Source: Minwuia sp. (lineage in GTDB: Bacteria > Pseudomonadota > Alphaproteobacteria > Minwuiales > Minwuiaceae). From it: DNA of 64,000 nt. The notes beneath the pieces were generated by a model. That model was not told the origin of the DNA. It saw only the letters and a program-made list of their open reading frames with translations, and searched no databases. Below are positions 21,899 to 32,288 of this stretch, in pieces. The translations under genes were made by a program, and so were the position numbers. The stretch is from positions 61,973-125,972 of the forward strand of contig JARGNO010000004.1 of the NCBI GenBank assembly GCA_029213165.1. The letters are read 5' to 3'. Each line of letters starts with the position of its first letter. Positions within the stretch are counted from its first letter, which is position 1.

Positions 21899-23140
21899 TC
21901 ATGCTTCGCGATTGGCTGCCTCCGGTCCTCGGATCACCTCCGTCTCCGTCAGCGTCCGGATCCTTGCCGGATCATAGCTCAGCCACTCCTGCAGGATCTC
22001 TGCGGAATGCTCGCCCAGCATCGGGATGCGCGGTGTCTCAGCCTCCGGGCTGTCCGAATAGCGGATGGCAGGCCCCGCGACCGTGACGCGACCCTGCACA
22101 GGGTGTTCAACCTCAATGAACTGGCCGCGGTGCTGCAGTTGCGGATTCTCCGCGACTTCGTCGAGCGTGGCGACCCGGGCGGCAGGCAGGTTGGCCGCCA
22201 TGAGACGGCGCTCGGCCTCGACAGCATCGAAACGTTTCATCCAGCCGGCGATGATGGTTTCGATCGCCGTGTCGTTGGCTCCCCGGCTCTCAATGTCGGC
22301 GAAACGCGGATCCTCGGCCAGTTCCGGCATATCCATCGCATGTGCCAGCTTTGCGAACTCGGAGTCTGTCCAGGCCGTGATGTGAACGTGGCGTCCGTCG
22401 CCGCATTCGAAACAGTGGGAAGGTACCGAGATGGGATTCTTGTTGCCACGACGCGTGCGTGTCTCTCCCAGGTTGAGATATTCCGGAATGGCAGAGAGAA
22501 GCATGCTGGTTGCGGCATCCAGCATTGAGACATCGACCCACTGGCCGCGTCCGGTCCGTTGCCGGCCCTGCAGCGCCGATACGGCGCCGATGACGGCATG
22601 CAACCCGGCCAGATAGTCGGTCACGACCGTGCCGCACACTGTCGGTGCATCGTCAACCTTGCCTGTCAGCGACTGGATACCACTGAGCGCCTGGATCACC
22701 GGGTCGTAGGAGGCCCGCTCGGCCCAGGGGCCGTCTTGCCCGAAGCCGGAGATCCGGACCAGGATCAGCCGTGGATTGATCTCCTGCAGCACGTCCCAGC
22801 CGAAGCCCATCTTCTCCAGGACACCGGGCCGGAAATTCTCGACCAGAATATCGGCCTGCCGCACCAGATCGCGCAGCACGGCCTTGCCCTCCTCCTTGCG
22901 AAGGTCAATGGCCAGACTGCGCTTGGCACGGCTGATGGTCATGAAGAGCAGGCTGTCAGGACTGCCCAATCGGCTGTCGGCGATCCGCATACCGTCGCCG
23001 GCAAAGCCCTCGATCTTCACCACATCGGCACCCGAATCGCCCATCATCTGTGTCGCATGCGGCCCCGAGACATAGCGCGTCAGGTCCAGCACACGGACGC
23101 CATCAAGCGGCCCGCAGGCAGTCTCCAGATTATCAAGCAT
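21899..23140 (-). CDS. CaiB/BaiF CoA-transferase family protein
   Basis: 'GPLDGVRVLDLTRYVSGPHATQMMGDSGADVVKIE', 'QADILVENFRPGVLEKMG'. Confidence 0.94.
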   Translation of the reverse strand: MLDNLETACGPLDGVRVLDLTRYVSGPHATQMMGDSGADVVKIEGFAGDGMRIADSRLGSPDSLLFMTISRAKRSLAIDLRKEEGKAVLRDLVRQADILVENFRPGVLEKMGFGWDVLQEINPRLILVRISGFGQDGPWAERASYDPVIQALSGIQSLTGKVDDAPTVCGTVVTDYLAGLHAVIGAVSALQGRQRTGRGQWVDVSMLDAATSMLLSAIPEYLNLGETRTRRGNKNPISVPSHCFECGDGRHVHITAWTDSEFAKLAHAMDMPELAEDPRFADIESRGANDTAIETIIAGWMKRFDAVEAERRLMAANLPAARVATLDEVAENPQLQHRGQFIEVEHPVQGRVTVAGPAIRYSDSPEAETPRIPMLGEHSAEILQEWLSYDPARIRTLTETEVIRGPEAANREA

Positions 23141-23366
23141 GTCTTGTCCTCCCCAGAACACCGACATCTTGTGCAAGTGAGCCGCTGCGCGCAAGTACGC
23201 TCAGGTCCGGGTACGCCGCCGGGAATGTTCGGGAGCAGCCGCAGGGGTATTGTCAGAACAGATCGGATGCGGGCGTGGCAGCCTTCGGCCTTACCCCGCA
23301 TCGACCGCGGCACGGTCACTTCTCCAGCAAGGGGCGCAAGAGAATTGCGCCAGGTTTCCGCGACAC

Positions 23367-24239
23367 TCAGCCCCGGAACAGCCGTGTCAGTTCCGGGACA
23401 TAGGCATCACGATGACCCGCCTCCGCCGCCGACCCGATGGCCGAGGAGACCCCGTCGGCGATGGCACGGCTGCCGCTGCCGTCGCCAACCATCTCGCGGT
23501 AATAGTCGATATCCTTGATCGCATTGCCGATGGAGAACGGCACGTCACCGGCGTCGCCGCTCAGGATGCATTTCCGCAGCCGCTCCAGCGCCATTCCGGC
23601 GCCGCCACCCTTGCCCAGCACATCGACGAAGACCTGCGGTTCCACGCCAGCCTCTGCCGCTTGCGCCGCCGCTTCGGCCAGCAGCGCCATGTGGCCGATG
23701 GAGACGTAATTGTGCAGCAGCTTCATCCGGTGCCCGAAGCCCACACCGCCCACATGGTCGATGTTCTCGGTGAAGGTATCCAGCACCGGCCGTGCGGCCT
23801 CCAGCACCTCCGCCTCACCGCCGACAAGGATGTTCAGCGTGCCTTCGTGTGCCTGCTTCGACAGCCGTGTCATCGGGGCATCCAGGAACCGCCCCCCGGC
23901 TTCTGCCACCAGCGCGGCCATCCGCTCCGTCGATTCCGGCAGGGCTGTCGAACAGTCCACCACGATGGTGCCGGGTTGCAGCGCCGGGATCACACCGCTC
24001 TCCCCGGTCATCACCGCCTCGACCTGGGGCGAGCCTGTAACGCAGATGATGACCAGATCGGAGACCGCAGCGACCGCGCCCGGCGAGTCCTGCTGGCCCG
24101 CGCCCATCCCGATCAGATCCTCGACCGGCTGATTGCCGGGATGATCCATCATCACCAGCGGAAATCCGCCCTTCAGTACATTCAGCGCAATCCCGTGGCC
24201 CATCAGGCCCACACCGATAATCCCGACCCGCATGTCCAT
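23367..24239 (-). CDS. NAD(P)-dependent oxidoreductase, 3-hydroxyisobutyrate dehydrogenase family
   Basis: 'VGIIGVGLMGHGIALNVLKGG', 'FLDAPMTRLSKQAHEGTLNILVGG', 'GFGHRMKLLHNYVSIGHMALLAEA'. Confidence 0.92.
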   Translation of the reverse strand: MDMRVGIIGVGLMGHGIALNVLKGGFPLVMMDHPGNQPVEDLIGMGAGQQDSPGAVAAVSDLVIICVTGSPQVEAVMTGESGVIPALQPGTIVVDCSTALPESTERMAALVAEAGGRFLDAPMTRLSKQAHEGTLNILVGGEAEVLEAARPVLDTFTENIDHVGGVGFGHRMKLLHNYVSIGHMALLAEAAAQAAEAGVEPQVFVDVLGKGGGAGMALERLRKCILSGDAGDVPFSIGNAIKDIDYYREMVGDGSGSRAIADGVSSAIGSAAEAGHRDAYVPELTRLFRG

Positions 24240-24312
24240 TCTCCTCCCGCGACCAGTATCCGTGGAAGGGATTGTACCGGGCCATGGCTCACGCGCCAGT
24301 ACGGCAGTTCCG

Positions 24313-24981
24313 TTACCGCCGATAGTCCGCTGTCATGCCATAGCCTGACCATTGCAGTTTCAGCCACGAACCGTCCGGGCCATACCAGACGTCGAAGTCG
24401 CGGCTGGTGTCGGCGTGGTAGCGGCGGGCGAGGTGGCGCTTGTCCAGGGCGTCGATGAATTCCAGGTCCTGCTCCGTGATGGTGACCTTGCGGATATCGC
24501 CCCGGGCGGCATCCAGGAATTCATTGCGCTGCACGGCGTCCTGGCGCCAGAAGGCGGTGGAGGGCCATGTGTCGGCAGGCAGGGTGCGGTTGCCGAAACG
24601 CAGGCTGGTGACCTCCAGACCCCCGGCCCCCTGAACCGCCGTGACCTCGTCCCTGTTGTCGCCGTCGAGGGTGGTGGAGGTGAAGCTGACGAGCCGATCA
24701 TCCTGCCAGACCTCTTCCGTTGTCTGCGTGTAGTCGAACACGGTGACGAAGAACAGCCGCACCCGGATGCGCACGTCGACCTTCACGGTCATCTGCCCGG
24801 CGTCGGGGCCGGGCATGAAGCTCAGGCTGTGATGCCCGACCTTCGAGCCGGCGACATGCACGTCGAAATGGATGTCTTCGGGTTGCGCCGCATGGACCGC
24901 GCCCGGCAGGGCCGCCGCCGCCAGCAGGCCCAGCCCGCCCAGCAGTAGCCCACGACGGTCAATGCCGGGCGATGCCTGCAT
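24313..24981 (-). CDS. DUF6134-like protein with twin-arginine-type signal
   Basis: 'IDRRGLLLGGLGLLAAAALPGAVHA' followed by a beta-rich domain; start may be 25002; overlaps monooxygenase 3' end. Confidence 0.65.
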   Translation of the reverse strand: MQASPGIDRRGLLLGGLGLLAAAALPGAVHAAQPEDIHFDVHVAGSKVGHHSLSFMPGPDAGQMTVKVDVRIRVRLFFVTVFDYTQTTEEVWQDDRLVSFTSTTLDGDNRDEVTAVQGAGGLEVTSLRFGNRTLPADTWPSTAFWRQDAVQRNEFLDAARGDIRKVTITEQDLEFIDALDKRHLARRYHADTSRDFDVWYGPDGSWLKLQWSGYGMTADYRR

Positions 24982-26566
24982 AATCCGAGGCGGCAACCTC
25001 ATCGCACTTCTCGCGGTAGGCGGGTGCGCCTGCAGCGTAGAGCAGGAAGGTGCGCTTGTTCTTGCCTTCGACATTGGAATTGATGCCCATGAACCATGAA
25101 TCGACCTTGGTATAGAGCATCTTTTCTGCGCTTTCATGGACATGGTGTGTCCATTCCGTGGCAGCGGTCTCGTCCGCCTCTGCCGTCGCAAGGCCGTTCT
25201 GGCGCATGTTGCGGATGAAGTCCGTGGCCCATTCGACGTTCTGTTCGATGCAGCGCGGAATATTGCAGAAGGACGCGGCGTTGTGCGGCCCCACCAGGGT
25301 CAGCATGTTGGGGAATCCCGGAACCATCAGCCCGAGGTAGGTGATCGGGCCATCCGCCCACTTCTGCTGCAGCGTCTGGCCGTCCACGCCCTCGATCGCG
25401 ATCTTCGAGAAACCGCCGGTGACAGCGTCGAACCCGGTGGCATAGATGATGATGTCGAACTCCAGGGACTCGGCGCTGGTCCGGATACCGGTCGGCGTCA
25501 CCCGTTCGATGGGCGTGTCCTGCAGGTTCACCAGCCGGACATTGTCCTGATTGTAGACCTCGTAGTAGTTCGTCTCCAGCGGCACACGCCGCGTGCCGAA
25601 GCCATGATCCTTCGGGATCAGCATGTCGGCGGTCTTCGGGTCCTTCACCCGCTGGCGGATCTTGGCGGCGACAAAGTCGGAAATCGTCTTGTTCGCGGCT
25701 TCGCTGACGAAGATGTCACGAAAGTTGCCCATCCAGATGCCGAAGCCGGGGGAATCGTAGAGTTCTTCGTAGAAGGCTTCACGTTCCGTCTCGCTCACCC
25801 CCAGCGCGCGGCGCGGGTCGGCGTCATGCATGAAGCAGCCGTGGGAACGCTTGCAGATCTCGAAGATCTCCGGGTAGCGGGCGCGGATGTCGCTCTGCTG
25901 TTCCGGCGTGATCGGACTGTTCTTCAGCGGCGCGCACCAGTTCGGGCGGCGCTGGAACACGGTCAGGCGCGCGGCAGTCTTGGCGACTTCCTGTATCGTC
26001 TGCACGCCGGTTGCGCCGGTGCCGATCACCGCCACACGCTTGCCGGTGAAATCGACGGGTTCATGGGGCCATCTGGCAGTGTGCATGGACTGCCCCTGGA
26101 AATCATCGATGCCATCAATGGTCGGCATTGTGGGCACGGACAACGGCCCGATCGCGGTGATCAGGAACTGGGCGGTGCCGGTCCAGCCGTCTGCCGTCCA
26201 GACTGACCAGCGTTCCGCGTCACTGTCCCAGCGGGCGCGGGTGACGGTGCTGCCAAAGCGGATGTCGCGCCGCAGGTCCAGCTTGTCGGCGACGAAGTTG
26301 CAATAGCGCAGGGTTTCCGGCTGGGCCGAGAAATGCTCGCTCCACTGCCACTCGTCCAGGATCTCCTCCGAGAAGGAATAGCCGTAGGAATAGCTCTCCG
26401 AATCGAAGCGCGCGCCGGGATAGCGGTTCCAGTACCAGGTGCCGCCGACCCCGTCCCCGGCCTCCAGCACCTGCACCGACATGCCCAAGCCCCGCAACTG
26501 GTGCAACTGGTACATGCCGGAAATTCCGGCCCCGATGATGATGGCGTCGAAGGTCTGCTCGGTCAT
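24959..26566 (-). CDS. Flavin-containing / Baeyer-Villiger-type monooxygenase
   Basis: Two Rossmann motifs (GAGISG, GTGATG) and BVMO fingerprint FxGxxxHxxxWP = 'FQGQSMHTARWP'. Confidence 0.93.
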   Translation of the reverse strand: MTEQTFDAIIIGAGISGMYQLHQLRGLGMSVQVLEAGDGVGGTWYWNRYPGARFDSESYSYGYSFSEEILDEWQWSEHFSAQPETLRYCNFVADKLDLRRDIRFGSTVTRARWDSDAERWSVWTADGWTGTAQFLITAIGPLSVPTMPTIDGIDDFQGQSMHTARWPHEPVDFTGKRVAVIGTGATGVQTIQEVAKTAARLTVFQRRPNWCAPLKNSPITPEQQSDIRARYPEIFEICKRSHGCFMHDADPRRALGVSETEREAFYEELYDSPGFGIWMGNFRDIFVSEAANKTISDFVAAKIRQRVKDPKTADMLIPKDHGFGTRRVPLETNYYEVYNQDNVRLVNLQDTPIERVTPTGIRTSAESLEFDIIIYATGFDAVTGGFSKIAIEGVDGQTLQQKWADGPITYLGLMVPGFPNMLTLVGPHNAASFCNIPRCIEQNVEWATDFIRNMRQNGLATAEADETAATEWTHHVHESAEKMLYTKVDSWFMGINSNVEGKNKRTFLLYAAGAPAYREKCDEVAASDYAGIARH

Positions 26567-26624
26567 GCGTGTCTCTCCCCTGTCCGGCAGGGTAGCACGC
26601 CCGAATACCGGAGCCAGAACCCCC

Positions 26625-27788
26625 TCAGAATACCCCCTCTGCGCGCATTGCGGCGAGGTCGTCGTCCGAATAGCCCAGGTCGCGCAGCAGGGGTTCCGTA
26701 TGTTCGCTCAGGGCGGGCAGGGCGGTGTTGGCGCGGCCTGGTTCCTGCGTGAACTTCATCGGGATGCCGACATGTTCGAAGCCGTGCTCGTCCTCGAAGA
26801 TCATGCCGCGGTGACGCAACTGCGGGTCATCGCAGGCCTGGCGCAGATCGTTCACAGGCGCGAAGGCGGCGTCCACGTCGGCGAACCATTCCACCCACTC
26901 GGCCTGGGTCTTCGTGGCAAAGGTCTCCCGCAGGAAGTCGATGGCAGGCTGCTGCGTCGGGCCGGGCGGTGGTTCGCAGGCCCCGATCAGGTCGGGGCGG
27001 CCCAGCTTGGTCAGGATTGCCTTCGCGAAGTGCATCTCCGCCCCGCCCAGCACGATGTGCTTGCCGTCGGAGGTGGCGTATATGTTGTACATCGCATTGC
27101 CGCCCCAGGTCCGCTCATTTCGGACCACCGGCATCTTCTTCTCCGCGAAGACCGTGCCGAGCAGGTTCGGCATCGCCGCCATCAGCGAATCCATCATCGA
27201 AAGATCAATGGTGTCGCCCTGACCGGTCTCGGTCCGGCGCAGCAGGGCCATCAGGATCGCCGACAGCCCCATGGTGGCCGACAGCATGTCGGCGTTGGCG
27301 ATACCGGGAATTGTCGGCGCGCCGTCTGCGCCGACATTGCAGCTCAGGACACCGGCCAGCGCCTCGGTCGCCAGATCATGCGCCGGGCGTTTCACGTAAG
27401 GCCCGTCCTGACCGAAGGCGGAAATGGAGCAATAGACCAGGCGCGGATTGCGCGCCCGCACGGTCTCCGCATCGACACCCAGCCGCTTCACCACGCCGGG
27501 GCGAAACGCCTCGATCATCACGTCGGCGGTCTCGGCCAGTTTCAGCAGCGCTTCCCGCCCTGCCTCCGTCTTCAGGTTCAGTTGCACCGATTTCTTGCCC
27601 CGGTGCGTGTTCTGGAAATAGACGGTAACACCGTCAGCGCGCCGGGCGCCGATCTCCCGGTTCGGCTCCCCGCCATTGATGGGTTCCAACTTGATCACTT
27701 CCGCCCCGTGATCGGCCATCATCTGGGTCAGCAGGGGACCTGGCAGGAACAGCGACAGGTCGAGTACGCGGATACCTTCCAGTTTCAT
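26625..27788 (-). CDS. CaiB/BaiF CoA-transferase family protein
   Basis: 'LEGIRVLDLSLFLPGPLLTQMMADHGAEVIKLEP', 'DVMIEAFRPGVVKRLG'. Confidence 0.94.
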   Translation of the reverse strand: MKLEGIRVLDLSLFLPGPLLTQMMADHGAEVIKLEPINGGEPNREIGARRADGVTVYFQNTHRGKKSVQLNLKTEAGREALLKLAETADVMIEAFRPGVVKRLGVDAETVRARNPRLVYCSISAFGQDGPYVKRPAHDLATEALAGVLSCNVGADGAPTIPGIANADMLSATMGLSAILMALLRRTETGQGDTIDLSMMDSLMAAMPNLLGTVFAEKKMPVVRNERTWGGNAMYNIYATSDGKHIVLGGAEMHFAKAILTKLGRPDLIGACEPPPGPTQQPAIDFLRETFATKTQAEWVEWFADVDAAFAPVNDLRQACDDPQLRHRGMIFEDEHGFEHVGIPMKFTQEPGRANTALPALSEHTEPLLRDLGYSDDDLAAMRAEGVF

Positions 27789-28630
27789 CAGTAACCCTCC
27801 GATTGCGACCAGTCGAAATAGAGGCCATGGGCGCGTCGTGCGATGGGCCCCGGTTGCAGGTCCCGGCCCTCGTAGCGGGTAACCGGCACGACCTTGCCGA
27901 AGTTGCCTGTGGTGAATATCTCGTCCGCCTCGGCGAAGTCCTGCGGGGTCAGCGTGACCTCCTGCACCTCGATGCCATCGGCGCGGAACAGGGCGGTCAT
28001 GCGCTGTTTGGTGATGCCGTTCAGGAAGGTGCCGTTCCAGACGGGTGTCATGGCCACCCCGTCCTTCACCATCCAGATGTTCGCGGTGGCCAGCTCAGCG
28101 ACATTGCCGGACGGATCGCACAGCAGGGCATTGTCATAGCCACGCTGGGATGCCTCCCGCAGGGCGCGCTGGGAATTGGGGTAGAGGCAGGATGCCTTGG
28201 CATCGGTCGGGGCCATGTCGCGCGCCGGGCGGCGGTGGGTGGACAGGCAGACACTCATCCCGGTCGATGCGGGCAGGGGCGATTCATAGACCGCAAGCGT
28301 GAACTCCGTCGATTCCGGATCGGGGGAGACGAAGCCGGTGCGGGCGAAGAACATCGGCCGGATGTAATAGGCCAGGTTGCGCGGCAGGTCGGCCAGGGCC
28401 TCCCGGCACAGGTCCTCCACCCGCGCCGCGTCTTCCTTCGGCTCCAGCAGCATGGTGCGGGCGGAGCGGACGACGCGTTCGCAATGCGGTGTCAGGTCCG
28501 GGGCAAGGCCTTCGAATGCCCTTGCGCCGTCGAAGACGACACTCGCCATCCAGAAGGCATGATCCATGGGGCCGGTCAGGCGCGGGTTCTCCGTGTACCA
28601 GACCCCGTCATAGTAGAATCGTGCTTCCAT
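27788..28630 (-). CDS. Branched-chain amino acid aminotransferase-like (class IV PLP aminotransferase)
   Basis: 'FDGARAFEG', 'RGYDNALLCDPSGNVAELATANIWMVKDGVAMTPVWNGTFLNGITKQR', 'EADEIFTTGNFGKVVPVTRYEGR'; overlaps CoA-transferase start by 1 bp. Confidence 0.9.
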   Translation of the reverse strand: MEARFYYDGVWYTENPRLTGPMDHAFWMASVVFDGARAFEGLAPDLTPHCERVVRSARTMLLEPKEDAARVEDLCREALADLPRNLAYYIRPMFFARTGFVSPDPESTEFTLAVYESPLPASTGMSVCLSTHRRPARDMAPTDAKASCLYPNSQRALREASQRGYDNALLCDPSGNVAELATANIWMVKDGVAMTPVWNGTFLNGITKQRMTALFRADGIEVQEVTLTPQDFAEADEIFTTGNFGKVVPVTRYEGRDLQPGPIARRAHGLYFDWSQSEGY

Positions 28631-28793
28631 CCTGCCTGCTCCTCCCCGGATTTCCTTTCACGGTGTCTTAGTCGGTTTTGCGGCGGGAGGGAATTGCCTG
28701 CGGACCACCTCCTGACCCGCGCCGCGCCATGGTGGCGTTGCATCGCACAAGCCTGTATCAGCATCCGCACAGATACTTTCAGGACCCGGATCA

Positions 28794-29801
28794 ATGAGCC
28801 TGCTCTTCCCCGTGGCGCGACGCCTGCTGTTCAGCATGAACCCCGAACGGGCACACAATCTGACCATTCGCGCGCTTGCCAATCCGGTGCTGGCGCGGCT
28901 GGCGGCCGTGCGGGTGCCAGATATGCCGGTGGAGATTGCCGGGCTGCGCCTGCCCAACCCGGTCGGGCTTGCGGCGGGCCTGGACAAGAACGCAGTGGCC
29001 GTGGACGGCCTGCTGACGCTGGGCTTCGGCTTTGTGGAGATCGGCGGCGTGACGCCGAGGCCGCAGCCGGGCAATCCGCGCCCCCGCGTCTTTCGCCTGC
29101 TGGAAGACCGGGCCGTCATCAATCGCTATGGCCTGAATTCCGACGGGGCCGAAGCGGTGGCGCGCAATCTGGAACGACGGACAAAATCAGGCATCGTTGG
29201 CGTCAACCTGGGGGCAAACAAGGAAAGCAGGGACCGGATCGCCGATTATGCCGAATGCCTGCGGGTGATCGGGCCGCTGGTGGACTATGCGACGGTCAAT
29301 GTCTCCTCGCCCAATACACCCGGACTGCGCGCCCTGCAGGACAGCGCCGCGCTGGTGGAGATCTTCGAGCGGCTGAACAGGGTAAGGGATGCCGGTCGCC
29401 TGAAGACGCCGCTGTTCCTGAAAGTGGCACCGGATCTGCTGGCGGAGGACATCACGGAGATCTCCCGTGTCGCGCGGGATGTGGGTATCGATGCGCTGGT
29501 CATCGCCAATACGACAATCGCCCGTCCCGACAGCCTGCGCAGCCCGAACCGTGCGGAAGTCGGGGGACTGAGCGGTGCGCCGCTCTCAGGACCATCGACC
29601 GGGATCCTGTCGCGTTTTCGCGAGGCGACGCAGGGCGATATTCCCCTGATCGGTGTCGGGGGAATCATGTCGGGCAGCGATGCGGCGGCGAAGATGCATG
29701 CCGGGGCGTCGGCGGTGCAGTTCTACACCGGGATGATCTGGCGCGGACCCGACCTGATCCGTGAGGCGGCGGAGGCCATTGCCGCAAGCCAGGCGAAATG
29801 A
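28794..29801 (+). CDS. pyrD: Dihydroorotate dehydrogenase (quinone)
   Basis: 'LPNPVGLAAGLDKNAVAVDGLLTLGFGFVEIGGVTPRPQPGNPRPRVFRL', 'NVSSPNTPGLRALQ', 'IGVGGIMSGSDAAAKMHAGASAVQFYTGMI'. Confidence 0.97.
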   Translation: MSLLFPVARRLLFSMNPERAHNLTIRALANPVLARLAAVRVPDMPVEIAGLRLPNPVGLAAGLDKNAVAVDGLLTLGFGFVEIGGVTPRPQPGNPRPRVFRLLEDRAVINRYGLNSDGAEAVARNLERRTKSGIVGVNLGANKESRDRIADYAECLRVIGPLVDYATVNVSSPNTPGLRALQDSAALVEIFERLNRVRDAGRLKTPLFLKVAPDLLAEDITEISRVARDVGIDALVIANTTIARPDSLRSPNRAEVGGLSGAPLSGPSTGILSRFREATQGDIPLIGVGGIMSGSDAAAKMHAGASAVQFYTGMIWRGPDLIREAAEAIAASQAK

Positions 29802-30712
29802 ACGCCCCCCGAAAGCCGCGCCCGCCTGTCGAGGTCGGCATGGCCATGATGGCGGCGGGCATGTTGTGGATCCCCTGCATCGATGCCATTGCCAAGGTCC
29901 TGGGGGAGCATGTGCCGCCGGGCCAGATTGCGGCCAGCCGCTTCCTGTTCCAGTCCTTGCTGCTGTTGCCGCTGTTGCTTCTGGCAGGCGGATTGCCCCG
30001 CGTACCCTGGCGCCAGCTGCATCTGCATGCCGCACGCGGTGCGTTGATCGCGATGGCGACAGCGTTCTTCTTCACGGCGCTGAAGTACATGCCGATTGCA
30101 GACGCCATTGCGATCTTCTTCGTGGAGCCCCTGATCCTGACCCTGTTGTCGGGCCTGTTCCTGGGGGAGGCCGTGGGCTGGCGCAGGATGACTGCGGTGC
30201 TGGTGGGTTTCCTGGGCGCGCTGATCGTCATTCGTCCGGGCTTCGGCTGGGCTGGCTGGCCAGCACTGATGCCCTTGCTCGCCGCCGCTTGTTTCGCCGT
30301 CTATCTGGTGCTGACCCGGCGCATGGCCCAGACGGGTGACGCGGTACAGATGCAGTTCTGGGCCGGGGTATTCGGGTTCCTGACGATGGCTGCTGTCCTG
30401 GCTTTCGGGGGCATTGTGGAGATTCCGGCGCTGACCGCAGTCCGGCCTGATCTGCGCGAATGGGGCCTGTTGTTCGCGCTGGGTCTGGTGGCAACCGCGG
30501 GTCACATGCTGGTGGTCCATGCCTTCCGTCGCGCTCCAGCCGGAGTGCTGGCACCGTTCCAGTATCTCGAGATCATCAGTGCAACGGTGCTTGGCTACCT
30601 CATTTTCGATGACTTTCCGGATGCGGTGACCTGGACCGGTGTCGCGGTCATCATCGGGGCGGGGATGTATGTGTTCCATCGGGAGCGAAAGCTGGCACGC
30701 ATTTCCAACTGA
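29798..30712 (+). CDS. EamA/DMT family transporter
   Basis: About 10 hydrophobic helices; 'FFFTALKYMPIADAIAIFFVEPLILTLLSGLFLGE'; overlaps pyrD stop by 4 bp. Confidence 0.92.
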   Translation: MNAPRKPRPPVEVGMAMMAAGMLWIPCIDAIAKVLGEHVPPGQIAASRFLFQSLLLLPLLLLAGGLPRVPWRQLHLHAARGALIAMATAFFFTALKYMPIADAIAIFFVEPLILTLLSGLFLGEAVGWRRMTAVLVGFLGALIVIRPGFGWAGWPALMPLLAAACFAVYLVLTRRMAQTGDAVQMQFWAGVFGFLTMAAVLAFGGIVEIPALTAVRPDLREWGLLFALGLVATAGHMLVVHAFRRAPAGVLAPFQYLEIISATVLGYLIFDDFPDAVTWTGVAVIIGAGMYVFHRERKLARISN

Positions 30713-30849
30713 TCCGATGTGAAACTGACACAAATGGTCGATATTCCCGCTGTTTAGGTGTTGTCAGAATGGTACAGCCGCGCCGCCCGTGATATGAAGG
30801 CTGCTCAGGGACAAGACCCGTCAAGGGCAGGCGACCGGGGGAGAGCGAG

Positions 30850-32247
30850 ATGCGATCAGGGACACTTGTCCTGGCTGCAGCATTGGTGGCATTGCCAATG
30901 GCGATTGCACCTGCGGGGCTGCTGGCGGCGCCGGGGGAGATCATTCGGCTGGCCCAGGAAGATGCTGTCGCCAAGCCTGCGCCACAGAAGCCCGCGCCGC
31001 CGCCAACGCAGTTCATTCCCATTGCGGCCTACTGGACAGGTCCCTACGCCGCGGGTGGTTCCGCCTTTGGTGATGGCATGGCGGACTACTACCGGCTGCT
31101 CAACGAGCGTGACGGGGGCATCAATGGCGTCAAGCTGCGTTGGGAGAAGTGCGAGACAGCCTACAAGGCGGAGCGTGTCGTTGCCTGCTATGAAAAGCTG
31201 AAGAAGACCGGCACCAGCGGCATGCCGTTCTTTCACCCGCTCTCCACCGACGCGACCTATGCGCTGGTCGAGCAGGGCAGGGCCGACCAGATTCCGATCA
31301 TCACCATGGGTTACGGGCGTGCGGATGGCTCGGATGGCCGGGTCTTCCCCTATCTGTTTCCCGCCATCACCAGCTACTGGAGCCAGTCAACGGCGGAGGT
31401 CCGTTTCATCGGCCAGCTCGAAGGCGGCATGGAGAAGCTGGAAGGCCTGAAGATCGCCAACGTTCACCATGATTCCGCCTACGGGAAGGAAACCATCCCC
31501 GTCCTGGAACGGCAGGCGCAGAAGTACGGCTTCGAGTTCAGGAATTTTCCGGTCGCCCACCCCGGCCTGGATCAGAAGTCGATCTGGCTGCAGGTCGCGC
31601 GGCAGTACAAGCCGGATTACGTGATCCTGCGTGGCTGGGGCGTGATGAACCCCATGGCACTGAAGGAGGCGCGCCGGGTCAAGTTTCCTGCGAACCGTGT
31701 CATTGGCGCCTGGTGGTCCGGGTCGGAGGAGGACGTGATCCCCGCAGGGCCCGCCGCGAAGGATTATTATGCGGCGGGGTATCAGTCCGCCGGTGCGGAT
31801 TACCCGGTCATCCAGGACATGATACGCCACATCTACGATCAGGGTGAGGGCGACATGGATCCGCGACGTGTGGGTTCGATCTATTTCAACCGTGCCGTGG
31901 CAATGGCCATCGTCGGCACGGAGGCCATCCGCGACGCCATGCGGATCGCGGGCGAGAACCGCCCTGTCAAGGGGTCGGAGGTCCAGGCCGCGCTGGAGCA
32001 ACTGACACTCGACGACGCGCGGCTGGCGAAACTTGGTGCTGTCGGGCTGCTGCCCGAAATCAGGCTGTCCTGCCGCAATCACGGTGGCGACTCACCGCTG
32101 AAATTCCTCCAGTGGAACGGCAGCGCCTGGCAGGAAGCAACGGACTGGATCGGGACAGATCAGTCCATCGTTCGTCCGATGGTCGAATCCTCGGCCGCAG
32201 CCTACGCGAATGAAAACGGCATCACGCCGCGCATCTGCCCGAACTGA
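30850..32247 (+). CDS. Branched-chain amino acid-type ABC transporter substrate-binding protein (LivK-like)
   Basis: Signal peptide and Pro-rich linker, then 'YWTGPYAAGGSAFGDGMADYYRLLNERDGGINGVKLRWEKCETAYKAERVVACYEKL'; no permease or ATPase adjacent. Confidence 0.88.
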   Translation: MRSGTLVLAAALVALPMAIAPAGLLAAPGEIIRLAQEDAVAKPAPQKPAPPPTQFIPIAAYWTGPYAAGGSAFGDGMADYYRLLNERDGGINGVKLRWEKCETAYKAERVVACYEKLKKTGTSGMPFFHPLSTDATYALVEQGRADQIPIITMGYGRADGSDGRVFPYLFPAITSYWSQSTAEVRFIGQLEGGMEKLEGLKIANVHHDSAYGKETIPVLERQAQKYGFEFRNFPVAHPGLDQKSIWLQVARQYKPDYVILRGWGVMNPMALKEARRVKFPANRVIGAWWSGSEEDVIPAGPAAKDYYAAGYQSAGADYPVIQDMIRHIYDQGEGDMDPRRVGSIYFNRAVAMAIVGTEAIRDAMRIAGENRPVKGSEVQAALEQLTLDDARLAKLGAVGLLPEIRLSCRNHGGDSPLKFLQWNGSAWQEATDWIGTDQSIVRPMVESSAAAYANENGITPRICPN

Positions 32248-32288
32248 CGCGCCGCTTTCACGTTCACGACCATCACGTCCCGGTCATT

